Assembly (NCBI GenBank): GCA_017651465.1
Contig: JAGCCX010000024.1
Location: forward strand, 31,647 to 95,646
DNA length: 64,000 bases
Origin: Bacteroidales bacterium
GTDB taxonomy: Bacteria; Bacteroidota; Bacteroidia; Bacteroidales; UBA932
Reading direction: 5' to 3'
Shown here: piece by piece, positions 17,157 through 25,501 of the stretch
How the letters are laid out: every line of letters begins with the position of its first letter
Position numbering within the stretch: the first letter of the stretch is position 1
The notes under the pieces: model-generated
The model's input: the letters and a program-made list of their open reading frames with translations, nothing else
What the model was told of the DNA's origin: nothing
Database searches by the model: none
Position numbers and translations under genes: made by a program

Positions 17157-18134
17157 ATGAAAACACAATTTTTTTATGCATTGCTCGCAGGCCTCGTCCT
17201 GTCTGCTTCCGCGGCCTTCGCCCAGCAGGCTGTTCCCACTAACCGCTACGGAATGAAGCTCGAGCAAAAAGCTGACGGCAGTTACGCCCTCCAAAGGGAG
17301 TACCGCTATGCCAAGATCCTCAACCTCATTGAAATCCCCGACCTCTATACTCCCTACGTGCACCAGAACGACCGCCTCAGCGGCAAACTGTACAACAAGG
17401 TAGAAACCGTAGAGATCGTGTACAAGGGCAATCTCAAGATAGCCGTCGATAAAGCCATATCCGACACTCCCTCTCCTGTTCTGTTCTTCTGCCACGGCGG
17501 CGGATGGGCAAGGGGCGACTTCGAGGCTTCTCGCTCCCTGACAAAGTACCTTGCACAGAATCACGGCATCACCGGAGTGCGCATCGAGTACACCCTGGCC
17601 CCTGAGCCGGGCGCCAACGTGCAGGTCTCCATCGGGGACATCCTGGACGCCGTGCAGTACATCCGCGACCACGCTGCGGAACTTAACATCGACCCTTCAC
17701 GTATGGCATTCGGAGGCTCGTCGGCGGGCGCCCACCTTGCCGCCTGCGCCGCATTGCAGACAAAAGAGGCCAAAGTCTTCTTCGGCAATTCCGGCATCTA
17801 TGACCTCACCACCGCCGCAATCGTCCAGAATTCCAAAGACGAGGAGCGCATCCGCTACTTCGGCAACCGCGACGAAAAGTACCTCCGCGCAGCTTCGCCC
17901 GTGTACCTCATTCCCAAGAGGACCAATATCGCCGCCCAGCTCTTCTGCGGCACCGGTGACGTCACGGTAGAATACAGCCAGAGCGAGGTCTTTGCCCAAG
18001 AGCTCAAGCGCCACAAGGCAAAGGTCGATCTGCAGGTGTATAAATACTACGACCACAGCCTGAATGCAAAAGCTTCCGATAAAATGGAAGAAATTTTCTT
18101 CAAGACTGTGGACTTCGTAGTAGCAAATCTTTAA
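17157..18134 (+). CDS. Secreted alpha/beta-hydrolase esterase
   Basis: This 325-aa protein has a signal peptide (MKTQFFYALLAGLVLSASAAFAQ). The hydrolase-3/BD-FAE-like core shows the oxyanion HGGGW, the nucleophile elbow GGSSAGAH (Ser), an acidic residue in GTGDVTVEYSQ and the catalytic His in YYDHSL. It would remove ester groups, perhaps O-acetyl groups of bacterial alginate, but that substrate is inferred from context. It is the only plus-strand gene in the locus. It converges on the second lyase gene with a 4-base overlap at the stops, and it shares the operator region at 17090. Confidence 0.86.
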   Translation: MKTQFFYALLAGLVLSASAAFAQQAVPTNRYGMKLEQKADGSYALQREYRYAKILNLIEIPDLYTPYVHQNDRLSGKLYNKVETVEIVYKGNLKIAVDKAISDTPSPVLFFCHGGGWARGDFEASRSLTKYLAQNHGITGVRIEYTLAPEPGANVQVSIGDILDAVQYIRDHAAELNIDPSRMAFGGSSAGAHLAACAALQTKEAKVFFGNSGIYDLTTAAIVQNSKDEERIRYFGNRDEKYLRAASPVYLIPKRTNIAAQLFCGTGDVTVEYSQSEVFAQELKRHKAKVDLQVYKYYDHSLNAKASDKMEEIFFKTVDFVVANL

Positions 18135-18799
18135 TAACTCTTTACGCTAAAATCAGCGAACAGGAGAGTTTCGTCCCTTAGCTGGGAGGCGGCTGAGCGC
18201 CCCTCCCCTATCCAGCGATAGATTCCCCATTTGGGCCTTAATCCGGGTGTACCGCTCCGCCACAGGCATAGCGGTACATTCTGTATATTGACGAGCTGCT
18301 TGCCGTCGCGATTGCGGCTGATACTCACCGAGTAGGTACCGCTGCTTGAGCAGGTCATACGCTCGCTCACCGTCACCCATTCTCCGAGAAAGTCGGACAG
18401 CGGCACCTTGGCCAGATAAGTAAGCGTACTGCCCTCCGACGAGGGAGACACGTGGATTACCTGGAATTCCTGCCTGGAGCTCGTGCTGCGACAGGTGAAG
18501 GTAATGACCGGCTGGCTTATGTCCGCCGTTCCCGCCTTGTTGTCGAGGCCCTTTATCTGGTGCACGTGGGTGAATGACGATGTGGTCTTCATACCCACGG
18601 GCAACTGGAAGCTCCAGCTGTTCTCCAGCTCCTGCCCCTCAGTGGCCACCATCGACGCGGGCGAATTGTTGTCCGTCTTGAGCTCGTTGCGCTGGCGGTC
18701 CAGCTCTTCTCCCTTGTTAGTATCGGTGTCGATATGGATGTCGAACGCAAATACCCAGGCGCCAAGCGAGGCGTCGTACTGCTGGCGTATGTGCCGCAC
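18131..18799 (-). CDS. Second PL7-type lyase domain, no signal peptide, probably 5'-truncated
   Basis: The catalytic signatures are intact (DRQRNELK, FTHVHQIKG, RPKWGIYR), and the domain is clearly paralogous to 16108-17052. No ATG exists in this frame. The only start before the conserved core is GTG at 18799, which would cut the first strands. The frame is open, and homologous to its paralogue, back to 18946, including GYNYETPD and the linker. It then meets the TGA stop of the upstream beta-helix gene in the same frame. The signal peptide and lipobox are missing. Either a deletion joined the two genes and left this one dead, or the two domains are linked by stop-codon readthrough. Confidence 0.65.
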   Translation of the reverse strand: MRHIRQQYDASLGAWVFAFDIHIDTDTNKGEELDRQRNELKTDNNSPASMVATEGQELENSWSFQLPVGMKTTSSFTHVHQIKGLDNKAGTADISQPVITFTCRSTSSRQEFQVIHVSPSSEGSTLTYLAKVPLSDFLGEWVTVSERMTCSSSGTYSVSISRNRDGKQLVNIQNVPLCLWRSGTPGLRPKWGIYRWIGEGRSAASQLRDETLLFADFSVKSY

Positions 18800-18946
18800 T
18801 GCCGGCGAATGGTCGGAGTCCGGAGTCTCGTAGTTGTAGCCCTTGGACGTAATCAGCCCATAGGTCCCCCCGTCGTCACCATTGGCGACGAGGGTTCCTT
18901 CGGCTGCGGGGTCAATCGACGGACCGACAGGCGGGGCATTTGTCCT

Positions 18947-20866
18947 TCACAGCGGTTGAATCTGGGGTCCGAACGCCTTGTAGGCACTCACAAGCTCGAA
19001 TTCACCGGTGGCGGTGTTGAAGCTTGCAATGGGGTTCGAATCCAGCGTGGTAACGTTGGTCAGAGGTCCGCGGCAGGCGGAATCGCTGATGGTCCACTCC
19101 TTCTCACCGAGGTTGCCAAAGCAGTAGTTGTCGGATGATGAGCCTGCAAAGCTGTCCGGAGTGGCAGGAGCGTCGCCCGTAAACATATTCGCCTTGAACA
19201 TCTTGATATTGCTGGAGTAAGAGCCGTCCTTTGCCCAGAGGATGTTGTTGCGGATATTGACAGATTTGACGGTGTGCGACCTGAAGATGCCGTTGCTTGC
19301 CGCAATGTTGTAGAAGAGGTTGTTGTCCATAACGACTTCCTGCTGGCAGCTTGCCGGGTCGATTCCTGCAGCTGAGGTGGCGAACACATAGGTCTGCTGG
19401 GCGTTGCCGGTGGAACTGTAGAGGACGTTGTTGGTGAATGTGAAGTCCTTGTAGCCCTTGAGCGTCGTGGCGCCCGAGTTGATGGGAATCAGCTGCACGT
19501 CAGCACCTGTGGCGATTCGGTTTCCGTTCAGTGTGATGCTTGTGACGCCGTACTCGAGGTAGGCGCTGTTGGGGGTGAAGAACGGGCGCTTGACATTCCT
19601 GATGTCGCACTGCTGCACGGTGAGCGAGGTGAAGCTCTGGTCGTTGTCCTTCTTGGTCATAAACTGGCCTGAAGTCATTTCCGCCATATCGATGATGACG
19701 CTTTCGAACACGAGCGAGCCCTTCTTGAGCAAGAAGGACTTGCCGGACGTTCCCTTATAGGTTGCGGGATGCTCCGGGTCGTTGCTCGCTATCACCACGG
19801 CTGATTCGATGGCCGCCTCCGAAGTGTTGGTAACCGTAGCGCCGGCGTCAAGGAACACGAGGCCGGTGATGGAAGACTTGAATATGCCTTCATTGCCCAG
19901 CAGGGTGGCGTCGCCGTCTTTGGCCTTGTTGTAGGTCTTGCCGGCAATGGTGATATCGAATCCGGCGGTATAAATAGCATACCTATCGTACGCGAATGTA
20001 ACATTGCTGCTCGTGAATTTACCCAGAGGATAGAGGGTCTTCCTGGCAATCTGCAGGTTGGAGCTACCAGTCCTGCTTGCCACCTTGGCGTCAGCAGTTA
20101 TGAGCTTGGCGGTAAAGCCTTCCTGGCTGTTGCTGCCGGTGTGGCGCACGCTTACGTAGTAGGTCTCTCCCTTCTTGAGGGGGCTGCCGTCGGCATTGCT
20201 CAGGGTCACGCTCTTGTAGTTAGGGGTACCGGTGGCTACGCTTGTAGGACCGGTGGCTTCGACTGCATTGGAGAATGTAACATTTCCCGACATAGGGCGG
20301 CTGCCCGAGAACTCAACGAACACCACGTCATCGAAATCCACGCTGAAGCTCAGCAGAGAGCCGAGGAGGCGGAAGCGTATGGACGGGTTTTCTGCCGTAG
20401 CGGATCCGACCGTCACGAGGGCCTCGGGGTCGAAGCTGCCGGGTACTGCGTGCTGGTCCTGAGGGAAGTCGATTTCGCAGGCGCCGGTGGCCACGTTCAC
20501 GCTCTTGGCCGCAGAATACGGGTAAATAGCGATGAACTGGGTAGCGCCGGCGGTTACGGTTCCGGTAAAGGACACTCTGCTGCCGTCGGAATTGGCTACG
20601 AATTCATTGGGGCCGGAGGACTTGTCGTCAAAGACGGCAATCTTGTCGCCGGCCTTCCAGGTGAGTTTGAGGAGCTTGTTCTCCGTGTCGATTTCGCCGA
20701 CTGCTGTTTTGGTGCCGGCCGCTAACTCTTCACCCAGGTCGAAAGAGGCGTTAAAAGTCATCTCCACTTTCTGGAGCTCTTCCCTTGCGGGAACTTCTGT
20801 TTCTATGGTCTGGCAAGAAATGAATGCCGCGATAGCCATAGCGCTAAGCAAATAGATCTTTTTCAT
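18947..20866 (-). CDS. Fimbrillin-like / beta-helix surface lipoprotein 1
   Basis: This 639-aa protein has a lipoprotein signal (MKKIYLLSAMAIAAFISCQ). Residues of about 25-320 resemble fimbrillin-type domains of Bacteroidales (ATKTAVGEI, LTWKAGDKIAVFD, YPYSAA, GSFDPEALVTVG). Residues of about 340-639 form a right-handed beta-helix of the DUF4957/DUF5123 kind (FTFTNNVLYSS, VVMDNNLFYNI, VNIRNNILWAKDG). Such proteins are surface-exposed and common in uronan loci, and a binding or lyase role is unproven. I start at ATG 20866 before the signal peptide. ATG 20878 is the alternative. A 43-aa small gene lies directly upstream. The stop is in frame with the following lyase domain. Confidence 0.78.
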   Translation of the reverse strand: MKKIYLLSAMAIAAFISCQTIETEVPAREELQKVEMTFNASFDLGEELAAGTKTAVGEIDTENKLLKLTWKAGDKIAVFDDKSSGPNEFVANSDGSRVSFTGTVTAGATQFIAIYPYSAAKSVNVATGACEIDFPQDQHAVPGSFDPEALVTVGSATAENPSIRFRLLGSLLSFSVDFDDVVFVEFSGSRPMSGNVTFSNAVEATGPTSVATGTPNYKSVTLSNADGSPLKKGETYYVSVRHTGSNSQEGFTAKLITADAKVASRTGSSNLQIARKTLYPLGKFTSSNVTFAYDRYAIYTAGFDITIAGKTYNKAKDGDATLLGNEGIFKSSITGLVFLDAGATVTNTSEAAIESAVVIASNDPEHPATYKGTSGKSFLLKKGSLVFESVIIDMAEMTSGQFMTKKDNDQSFTSLTVQQCDIRNVKRPFFTPNSAYLEYGVTSITLNGNRIATGADVQLIPINSGATTLKGYKDFTFTNNVLYSSTGNAQQTYVFATSAAGIDPASCQQEVVMDNNLFYNIAASNGIFRSHTVKSVNIRNNILWAKDGSYSSNIKMFKANMFTGDAPATPDSFAGSSSDNYCFGNLGEKEWTISDSACRGPLTNVTTLDSNPIASFNTATGEFELVSAYKAFGPQIQPL

Positions 20867-20885
20867 AATAGCATTCATTTTTTGG

Positions 20886-21017
20886 TTACCATTGAAAATC
20901 ATCTGTAACGATGAGGTCTTCCGTGACGCTGCCGTCGAATTCGCTGGCGCAGATGAGTTGGAAAGGCAGGGCTTTCACCTGCCATTCGCAATCAGGAATA
21001 ATATAATTCTTTTTCAT
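20886..21017 (-). CDS. Small 43-aa protein, first copy
   Basis: The ATG at 21017 opens MKKNYIIPDCEWQVKALPF, followed by a LICASEF centre and an acidic end finishing DDFQW. It lies between the two beta-helix genes, 8 to 19 bases before the next start. It matches the pattern of short Bacteroidales proteins next to fimbrillin-like genes (MKK-aromatic-I-P start, Cys-Ala-Ser centre, acidic F-x-W tail). A similar ORF precedes the second beta-helix gene, which argues that it is real. Function is unknown. Confidence 0.6.
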   Translation of the reverse strand: MKKNYIIPDCEWQVKALPFQLICASEFDGSVTEDLIVTDDFQW

Positions 21018-21029
21018 GCTTGTAATGAT

Positions 21030-22910
21030 TTAAAGCTGAGGGCCGTAAGCGGTGTATCCCGTATCCATTGTAAATACTCCTGTGGCGGTATCTGCCGAGG
21101 CTATGGGATCGCTTTCGGGAACAATAATAGCGTCCATACCCGTATTAACAGTTGCGTCTGCTATTGTCCATTTTTTCTCTGTGGCAAGAGTGCCATAGCC
21201 TGCATTGTTGGCAACATCAACCGTAGGGATTGCCGTCTTAGATGTCATTCCGAACAACTTTGCATTAGCGCCAAGTCCGCTGGCGTCAGCGGTCCAGACC
21301 AAGTTGTATTTAGCGGTAACCTTTTTAAGGGTATTATGTTTGATGGTTCCGGCTGCTGCGGTGTTATAGAAGAGGTTGTTGTTCATTTCAACTTCCATCT
21401 GGTCGCCTGTAGAACCGGAGTAAGCGAAAGCACTGGTCTTGTGATTATTGGTTCCGTCTACACTGTAAACATAGTTATTGTTGAAGACAAATTTCGAATA
21501 CACGCTTATACCTGCATATGTGCTGGTCACGTTAATGATATTTGCATCTACGCTCACGGCAAAAGAATTATTCACAAACTCAATTGACTGAATGCCATAT
21601 GCCGTAAAAGATGAATTGGTTGTGACAAAGCTCGCCACATTTTGATTTATATAGCAATTGTCTACCACCAGATCGGTCATCGAGCCGGATGTATTCTTAT
21701 TAACATTCAAAATAGATGTCTTTCCTGAAATACTGAGACTCAGGCCCTTGAGATACAAAGCCCCCTCTGCAAGATTGATGACATTTGTCATTGCCACCGG
21801 CACGCGGGAGTCTCCGTCGGCAAGGAAATAAGAAGAGTTCGTGATGGTTGGGTTGTAAGTCTGGCTGAAGCTACCAGTTCCAACTGTCTTGAGGAACTTT
21901 ACACCTCCATCTTCAAATTTCGCTTTTGCGATTGACTGCTCCACATTATCAGCAGTCAAGAGTTCAGCATCGCCGTTGGTAGCTTTGTTAATGGTCTTGC
22001 TTCCGATGCTTATGTCATACCCGGCCTGATAATACTCATACCAGCTTACAGAAGGAGTGCCGGGGATGGACGACAGGCTGCCAAGATTTAGGATATCTTT
22101 CCGGACAAGCTTATCGTAACCGACGCCTGATACAGAAACGCGGCTATTTGAAAGCGCACCGGAAGTGAGATATTTGATTGTGAAATTCTCAAATGCCTGG
22201 CCCTCCTTAAGAAACCTAGTGACAATGTAATAATCGCCTTTTGCAAGTACCGAGTTATCTGACTTTTTGAGTATAATGGTCTTTGAAAGCGTTCCGCTAC
22301 CATTGCTGAGATTACCGCTTCTGGCCACTTTTACGCTGCCGGCCAGGTTGTTGGTGGTGGTCGACAAGCTCACCTGCACGACATTGTCTACATCGACATT
22401 CACCTTGAATAAGGCAAAAGCCGGGGTGAATTGGAGCTTATCGTCAGTACTGGTGGCTGTTGCAATAAAGATGGCAGAAGCCGGGTCGAAGCTGCCAAGC
22501 GTAGCTTCCTGAACCGAAGGGATTATCGCGTTTACAGGGCTTCCTTCGCCGGCCTCATATGTAAGGCTTTCGCTGTAAGGATAAACTGCGGTATAATGTG
22601 TTATGCCATCCGGGACAGTACCGGAAAACGATGTTGTCAATCCGCTGCTTTCAGCATCGAACTTGTAGGCGGCTCCTCCATTGTCGTGGTCGAACACGGC
22701 AATGGATTCATCTCCTGCCCATAAGACTGCTTTTTCTGAAAGGTATGCCTTTGTAAAACCAGGCTCCAACTGGGCAGTGAAGCTCATTTTAACAAAACCA
22801 GTCTGGATCTCATCTTGAGGATCGGAAGGATCAACCGGTAATTCTTCTTTTGCGCACGCCATAAAAGCGGCCATAGCGGCAATCGCCGCAAATAATCTGA
22901 TATGTTTCAT
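21030..22910 (-). CDS. Fimbrillin-like / beta-helix surface lipoprotein 2
   Basis: This 626-aa paralogue of 18947-20866 has the same order: lipoprotein signal (MKHIRLFAAIAAMAAFMACAK), fimbrillin-like part (ESIAVFDHDNGG, YPYSESLTY, GSFDPASAIFIA) and a right-handed beta-helix (VEMNNNLFYNT, VTAKYNLVWTADASG) ending TAYGPQL. The start at 22910 is 2 bases after the stop of a small upstream gene, indicating translational coupling. Base composition is more AT-rich than neighbouring genes, which may indicate a separate origin. Surface glycan binding or lyase activity is possible but not shown. Confidence 0.78.
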   Translation of the reverse strand: MKHIRLFAAIAAMAAFMACAKEELPVDPSDPQDEIQTGFVKMSFTAQLEPGFTKAYLSEKAVLWAGDESIAVFDHDNGGAAYKFDAESSGLTTSFSGTVPDGITHYTAVYPYSESLTYEAGEGSPVNAIIPSVQEATLGSFDPASAIFIATATSTDDKLQFTPAFALFKVNVDVDNVVQVSLSTTTNNLAGSVKVARSGNLSNGSGTLSKTIILKKSDNSVLAKGDYYIVTRFLKEGQAFENFTIKYLTSGALSNSRVSVSGVGYDKLVRKDILNLGSLSSIPGTPSVSWYEYYQAGYDISIGSKTINKATNGDAELLTADNVEQSIAKAKFEDGGVKFLKTVGTGSFSQTYNPTITNSSYFLADGDSRVPVAMTNVINLAEGALYLKGLSLSISGKTSILNVNKNTSGSMTDLVVDNCYINQNVASFVTTNSSFTAYGIQSIEFVNNSFAVSVDANIINVTSTYAGISVYSKFVFNNNYVYSVDGTNNHKTSAFAYSGSTGDQMEVEMNNNLFYNTAAAGTIKHNTLKKVTAKYNLVWTADASGLGANAKLFGMTSKTAIPTVDVANNAGYGTLATEKKWTIADATVNTGMDAIIVPESDPIASADTATGVFTMDTGYTAYGPQL

Positions 22911-22912
22911 GA

Positions 22913-23050
22913 CTACCAATCAAAATCTTTAGGGTCATTAAACTCATCAATAGTAGAAGACTGATATTCTCCAGAAGTGCAGACAACTTGAAAGCAAGAA
23001 AGCACTGTTACCCTGCAACTGGGTGATAAGTATTGAACTGTCGTTTTCAT
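22913..23050 (-). CDS. Small 45-aa protein, second copy
   Basis: The ATG at 23050 opens MKTTVQYLSPSCRVTVLSCF, followed by QVVCTSGEYQ and an acidic tail ending DPKDFDW. It ends 2 bases before the second beta-helix gene. It has the same size, relative position and acidic F-x-W ending as the ORF at 20886-21017, although the middle differs. Function is unknown. A short peptide cofactor or leader for the paired surface protein is possible. Confidence 0.6.
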   Translation of the reverse strand: MKTTVQYLSPSCRVTVLSCFQVVCTSGEYQSSTIDEFNDPKDFDW

Positions 23051-23061
23051 ATCGTAATTCT

Positions 23062-23820
23062 TTAACTGAACAATACGCCGCCGTTGATGTCGATGCCGGT
23101 GCCGGTGATGTAAGAAGAATCGTCGCAGGCAAGGAAGCACACCAGATCGGCCACCTCGGAAGCCTCTCCTTCACGGCGCAGGGGTGCGCTGGCGTGCAGG
23201 TTCTCACGGGCGGCGGGCTTGGTGAAACGGTCGTGGAACGAGGTGTTGATCATTCCGGGAGCGACTGCGTTGACGCGGATGCCGGCAGGGCCGAGCTCCT
23301 TGGCCATCGAACGGGTGTAGCACAGAACCGCAGCCTTGGAGGTTGCGTACAGGGAGGCACCGGGACCGCCGCCGTCGCGTGCAGCCTGGGAAGAGAAGTT
23401 GACTATGGCACCGCCCTCGGTCATTGCGGAAACGGCCTCGCGGGTGCAGAGCCATACGCTCTTGAAATTGACGTCCATAAGCAGGTTGTACCAATCTTCG
23501 TCCTGCTCGGTGACGGTCTTGCGGCCCATAATGCCGCCGACCACGTTCACAAGCACGTGAACCACAGGTCCGAAGGCCTCGCGGGTCTTCTCGAACAGAT
23601 TCTTCACGTCTGCGGCCTTGGTCATATCGCCCTTGACGATAATTGCTTCACCTCCCTCGTTCTGGATGAGGCGGAGAGTCTCCAGCGCGTCTTCTTCGCT
23701 TCCGCGGTAATTGACGCACACTTTTGCGCCCTCACGGGCGAGTTTGACGGACACTGCGCGACCGAGGTCGCGGGAACCGCCTGTGACGACGGCCACTTTT
23801 CCTTCTAGTTTTTTGCTCAT
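23062..23820 (-). CDS. SDR oxidoreductase, probable DEH reductase
   Basis: This 252-aa short-chain dehydrogenase has the NAD(P)-binding GGSRDLGRAV motif at about 13-22, the catalytic Ser in NFSSQ and the Tyr-Lys pair in YATSKAA. In alginate pathways an SDR reduces 4-deoxy-L-erythro-5-hexoseulose uronate (DEH) to 2-keto-3-deoxygluconate. Position next to a KdgF-like cupin and a hexuronate-type permease makes that role likely. The start at ATG 23820 (MSKKLEGKVAVVTGG) is preferred to a longer reading that runs into the permease gene. The enzyme is cytosolic. Confidence 0.88.
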   Translation of the reverse strand: MSKKLEGKVAVVTGGSRDLGRAVSVKLAREGAKVCVNYRGSEEDALETLRLIQNEGGEAIIVKGDMTKAADVKNLFEKTREAFGPVVHVLVNVVGGIMGRKTVTEQDEDWYNLLMDVNFKSVWLCTREAVSAMTEGGAIVNFSSQAARDGGGPGASLYATSKAAVLCYTRSMAKELGPAGIRVNAVAPGMINTSFHDRFTKPAARENLHASAPLRREGEASEVADLVCFLACDDSSYITGTGIDINGGVLFS

Positions 23821-23824
23821 AATA

Positions 23825-25147
23825 TTATTGTTTTGTGTTGTTTTCAACCAAGGCGTCGTGCTCGATCTTACCACCGAACAGGAACACGCAAATAAGGCTC
23901 AGGGGCACCAGCGATGCACCCATAATAAAGAACGGAGTCCAGTTGTCACCGGCCGTCAGCATAGGAATGAACAGCATACTGAGAATGGTGCCGAGTGTGG
24001 CTGCCGCTCCGCCCAGACCGGCGAGCGAACCTATGCTCTTGCCGGTGTACATATCCCCGGGCAGGGTCTGTATGTTGTTGATAGTAAACTGATATCCGAA
24101 GAGGATTATGGCCATCACGCTCACGGCCACCATAGGATCCTGAACGAATGCAACGAACACCAGCGAGGGCAGAAGTATGCTGGCGCCGATAAGGATGGCG
24201 GCCTTACGCGAGAATCCTACGCTCTTGCCCTTGCGCATAAAGAAACCGGACATCCATCCCCCTGCGAGCGATCCGAGGGCGGCGCCCACATAGGGTATCC
24301 ACATATGGGAGGCAAGTTGCTTGATGTCCATTCCGTATTTCTGTCCCAAATAGATAGGCAGCCAGGTGACGAACATCCACCAGATGGGGTCGAGGAAGAA
24401 GCGTCCCAGGATGACGGCGTAGCTCTTGCGCTTGGAAAGCAGCTGGCCCCAGCTGAGTCCCTTGTCGCTCTTTACATTGCACTCGGGCTGTCCGCTGATG
24501 ATATAGTCACGCTCCTTGTCGGTAATCCAGGGGTGCTCCTTGGGTCCTTTCTTATTGACTATCAGCCAGGGAATTACCCACAGGGGCGCAAGTACGCCGA
24601 TTGCCACGAAGGTCCACTTCCAGCCCACCGCCGCATAGATAACGGCGATAAGGATAGGGGCCAGGATGGCGCCGATGGACGCACCTGCATTGAAGAATCC
24701 CTGCGCCATAGCGCGCTCTTTCTGAGGGAACCATTCGGCGTTGCTCTTGACAGCTCCGGGCCAGGGGCCTGCCACACCGAGGCCGAGGCCGGCACGGGCG
24801 GAGGCTATTCCTTTGACACCGGTGGTAAGAGAGGTCAGCAGGTCCGATATACCCCACACCAGGGCGGAGATGGTGAAACCGCGCCGCGTACCTATCTTGT
24901 CGTAGATCTTGCCGGAAAACATCTGGGAGAGGCCGTAAGCCACCATAAACACCATATTGATGTCGCGGAAGAGCTTCTTGCTCAGGTCGTTGAACTCCGC
25001 CTCCGAGAGGCCCTCGGTGTTGATGAGTCCAAGGTCCTCAACAATCTTGGCCCACATAATGCCAAGAGTGTTGCGGTCCAGATAATTGATGATGGTCACC
25101 AGGACTATGAGTCCCAGCACCCACCAGCGCATTCCTTTAACTTTCAT
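23825..25147 (-). CDS. MFS hexuronate/DEH-type transporter (ACS family)
   Basis: This 440-aa protein has about 12 membrane helices. The anion:cation symporter family signature is clear (INYLDRNTLG, the GRxxDKIGTRRG-like loop, GLGLGVAGPWPGAVKSNAEWFP, GFFNAGASIGAILAP). Members carry hexuronates such as glucuronate, and related transporters carry DEH in alginate degraders. It lies 4 bases from the SDR gene and 8 from the cupin gene. The order suggests import of monomer across the inner membrane followed by reduction. Confidence 0.9.
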   Translation of the reverse strand: MKVKGMRWWVLGLIVLVTIINYLDRNTLGIMWAKIVEDLGLINTEGLSEAEFNDLSKKLFRDINMVFMVAYGLSQMFSGKIYDKIGTRRGFTISALVWGISDLLTSLTTGVKGIASARAGLGLGVAGPWPGAVKSNAEWFPQKERAMAQGFFNAGASIGAILAPILIAVIYAAVGWKWTFVAIGVLAPLWVIPWLIVNKKGPKEHPWITDKERDYIISGQPECNVKSDKGLSWGQLLSKRKSYAVILGRFFLDPIWWMFVTWLPIYLGQKYGMDIKQLASHMWIPYVGAALGSLAGGWMSGFFMRKGKSVGFSRKAAILIGASILLPSLVFVAFVQDPMVAVSVMAIILFGYQFTINNIQTLPGDMYTGKSIGSLAGLGGAAATLGTILSMLFIPMLTAGDNWTPFFIMGASLVPLSLICVFLFGGKIEHDALVENNTKQ

Positions 25148-25155
25148 CTGTCCCG

Positions 25156-25500
25156 TTATTTTTTGAGGAAGTCAGCCCTGTGGGGTGAGAACACATCGAT
25201 CAGTACGCCCTCCTCGAGGCAGACGCATCCGTGAAGCTCGTCCGGAGCCACATAGTAGCCGTCACCGGCCACCAGGACCTTCTTCTTGCGCCCGATAGTG
25301 AGTTCGAATTTACCGCTGGCCACATAGGTCGCCTGGCTGTGGTAATGCTCGTGGAGACTGCCTATGGAACCCTTCTTGAAATGTACCTTGACCACCATAA
25401 GCTGGCCGTCGTAACCCATAATCTGGCGCTCTACGCCATCGCCGGCAGGCTCCCAGGGGAGCTTTTTGCCGATCTGGAAAGTTTCGCTTCTTGTTTTCAT
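25156..25500 (-). CDS. kdgF: KdgF-like cupin
   Basis: This 114-aa single cupin has metal ligands HEHYHSQ (about 51-57) and a later His in PDELHGC. KdgF speeds conversion of unsaturated uronate monomers, the final lyase products, to the linear keto form (DEH or DKI). Size, ligand spacing and the YDGQLMVVKVHFKKGS block fit the family. It sits between the PL17 oligo-lyase gene and the permease gene, the right place for this step. No signal peptide is visible, so it acts in the cytosol. Confidence 0.87.
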   Translation of the reverse strand: MKTRSETFQIGKKLPWEPAGDGVERQIMGYDGQLMVVKVHFKKGSIGSLHEHYHSQATYVASGKFELTIGRKKKVLVAGDGYYVAPDELHGCVCLEEGVLIDVFSPHRADFLKK

Positions 25501-25501
25501 A

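Noticed and set aside
18947-18949. TGA as a reassigned sense codon
   Set aside because: TGA ends several clearly complete genes here (tilS, murI, the 143-aa gene), so the code is standard. Only local readthrough or a deletion remains possible.
20880-20891. TTTGGTTACCAT as a possible third FadR-type operator
   Set aside because: The half sites are one base closer than in the 16-bp palindrome. The sequence is also the last codons of the 43-aa small gene, so a chance match is likely.
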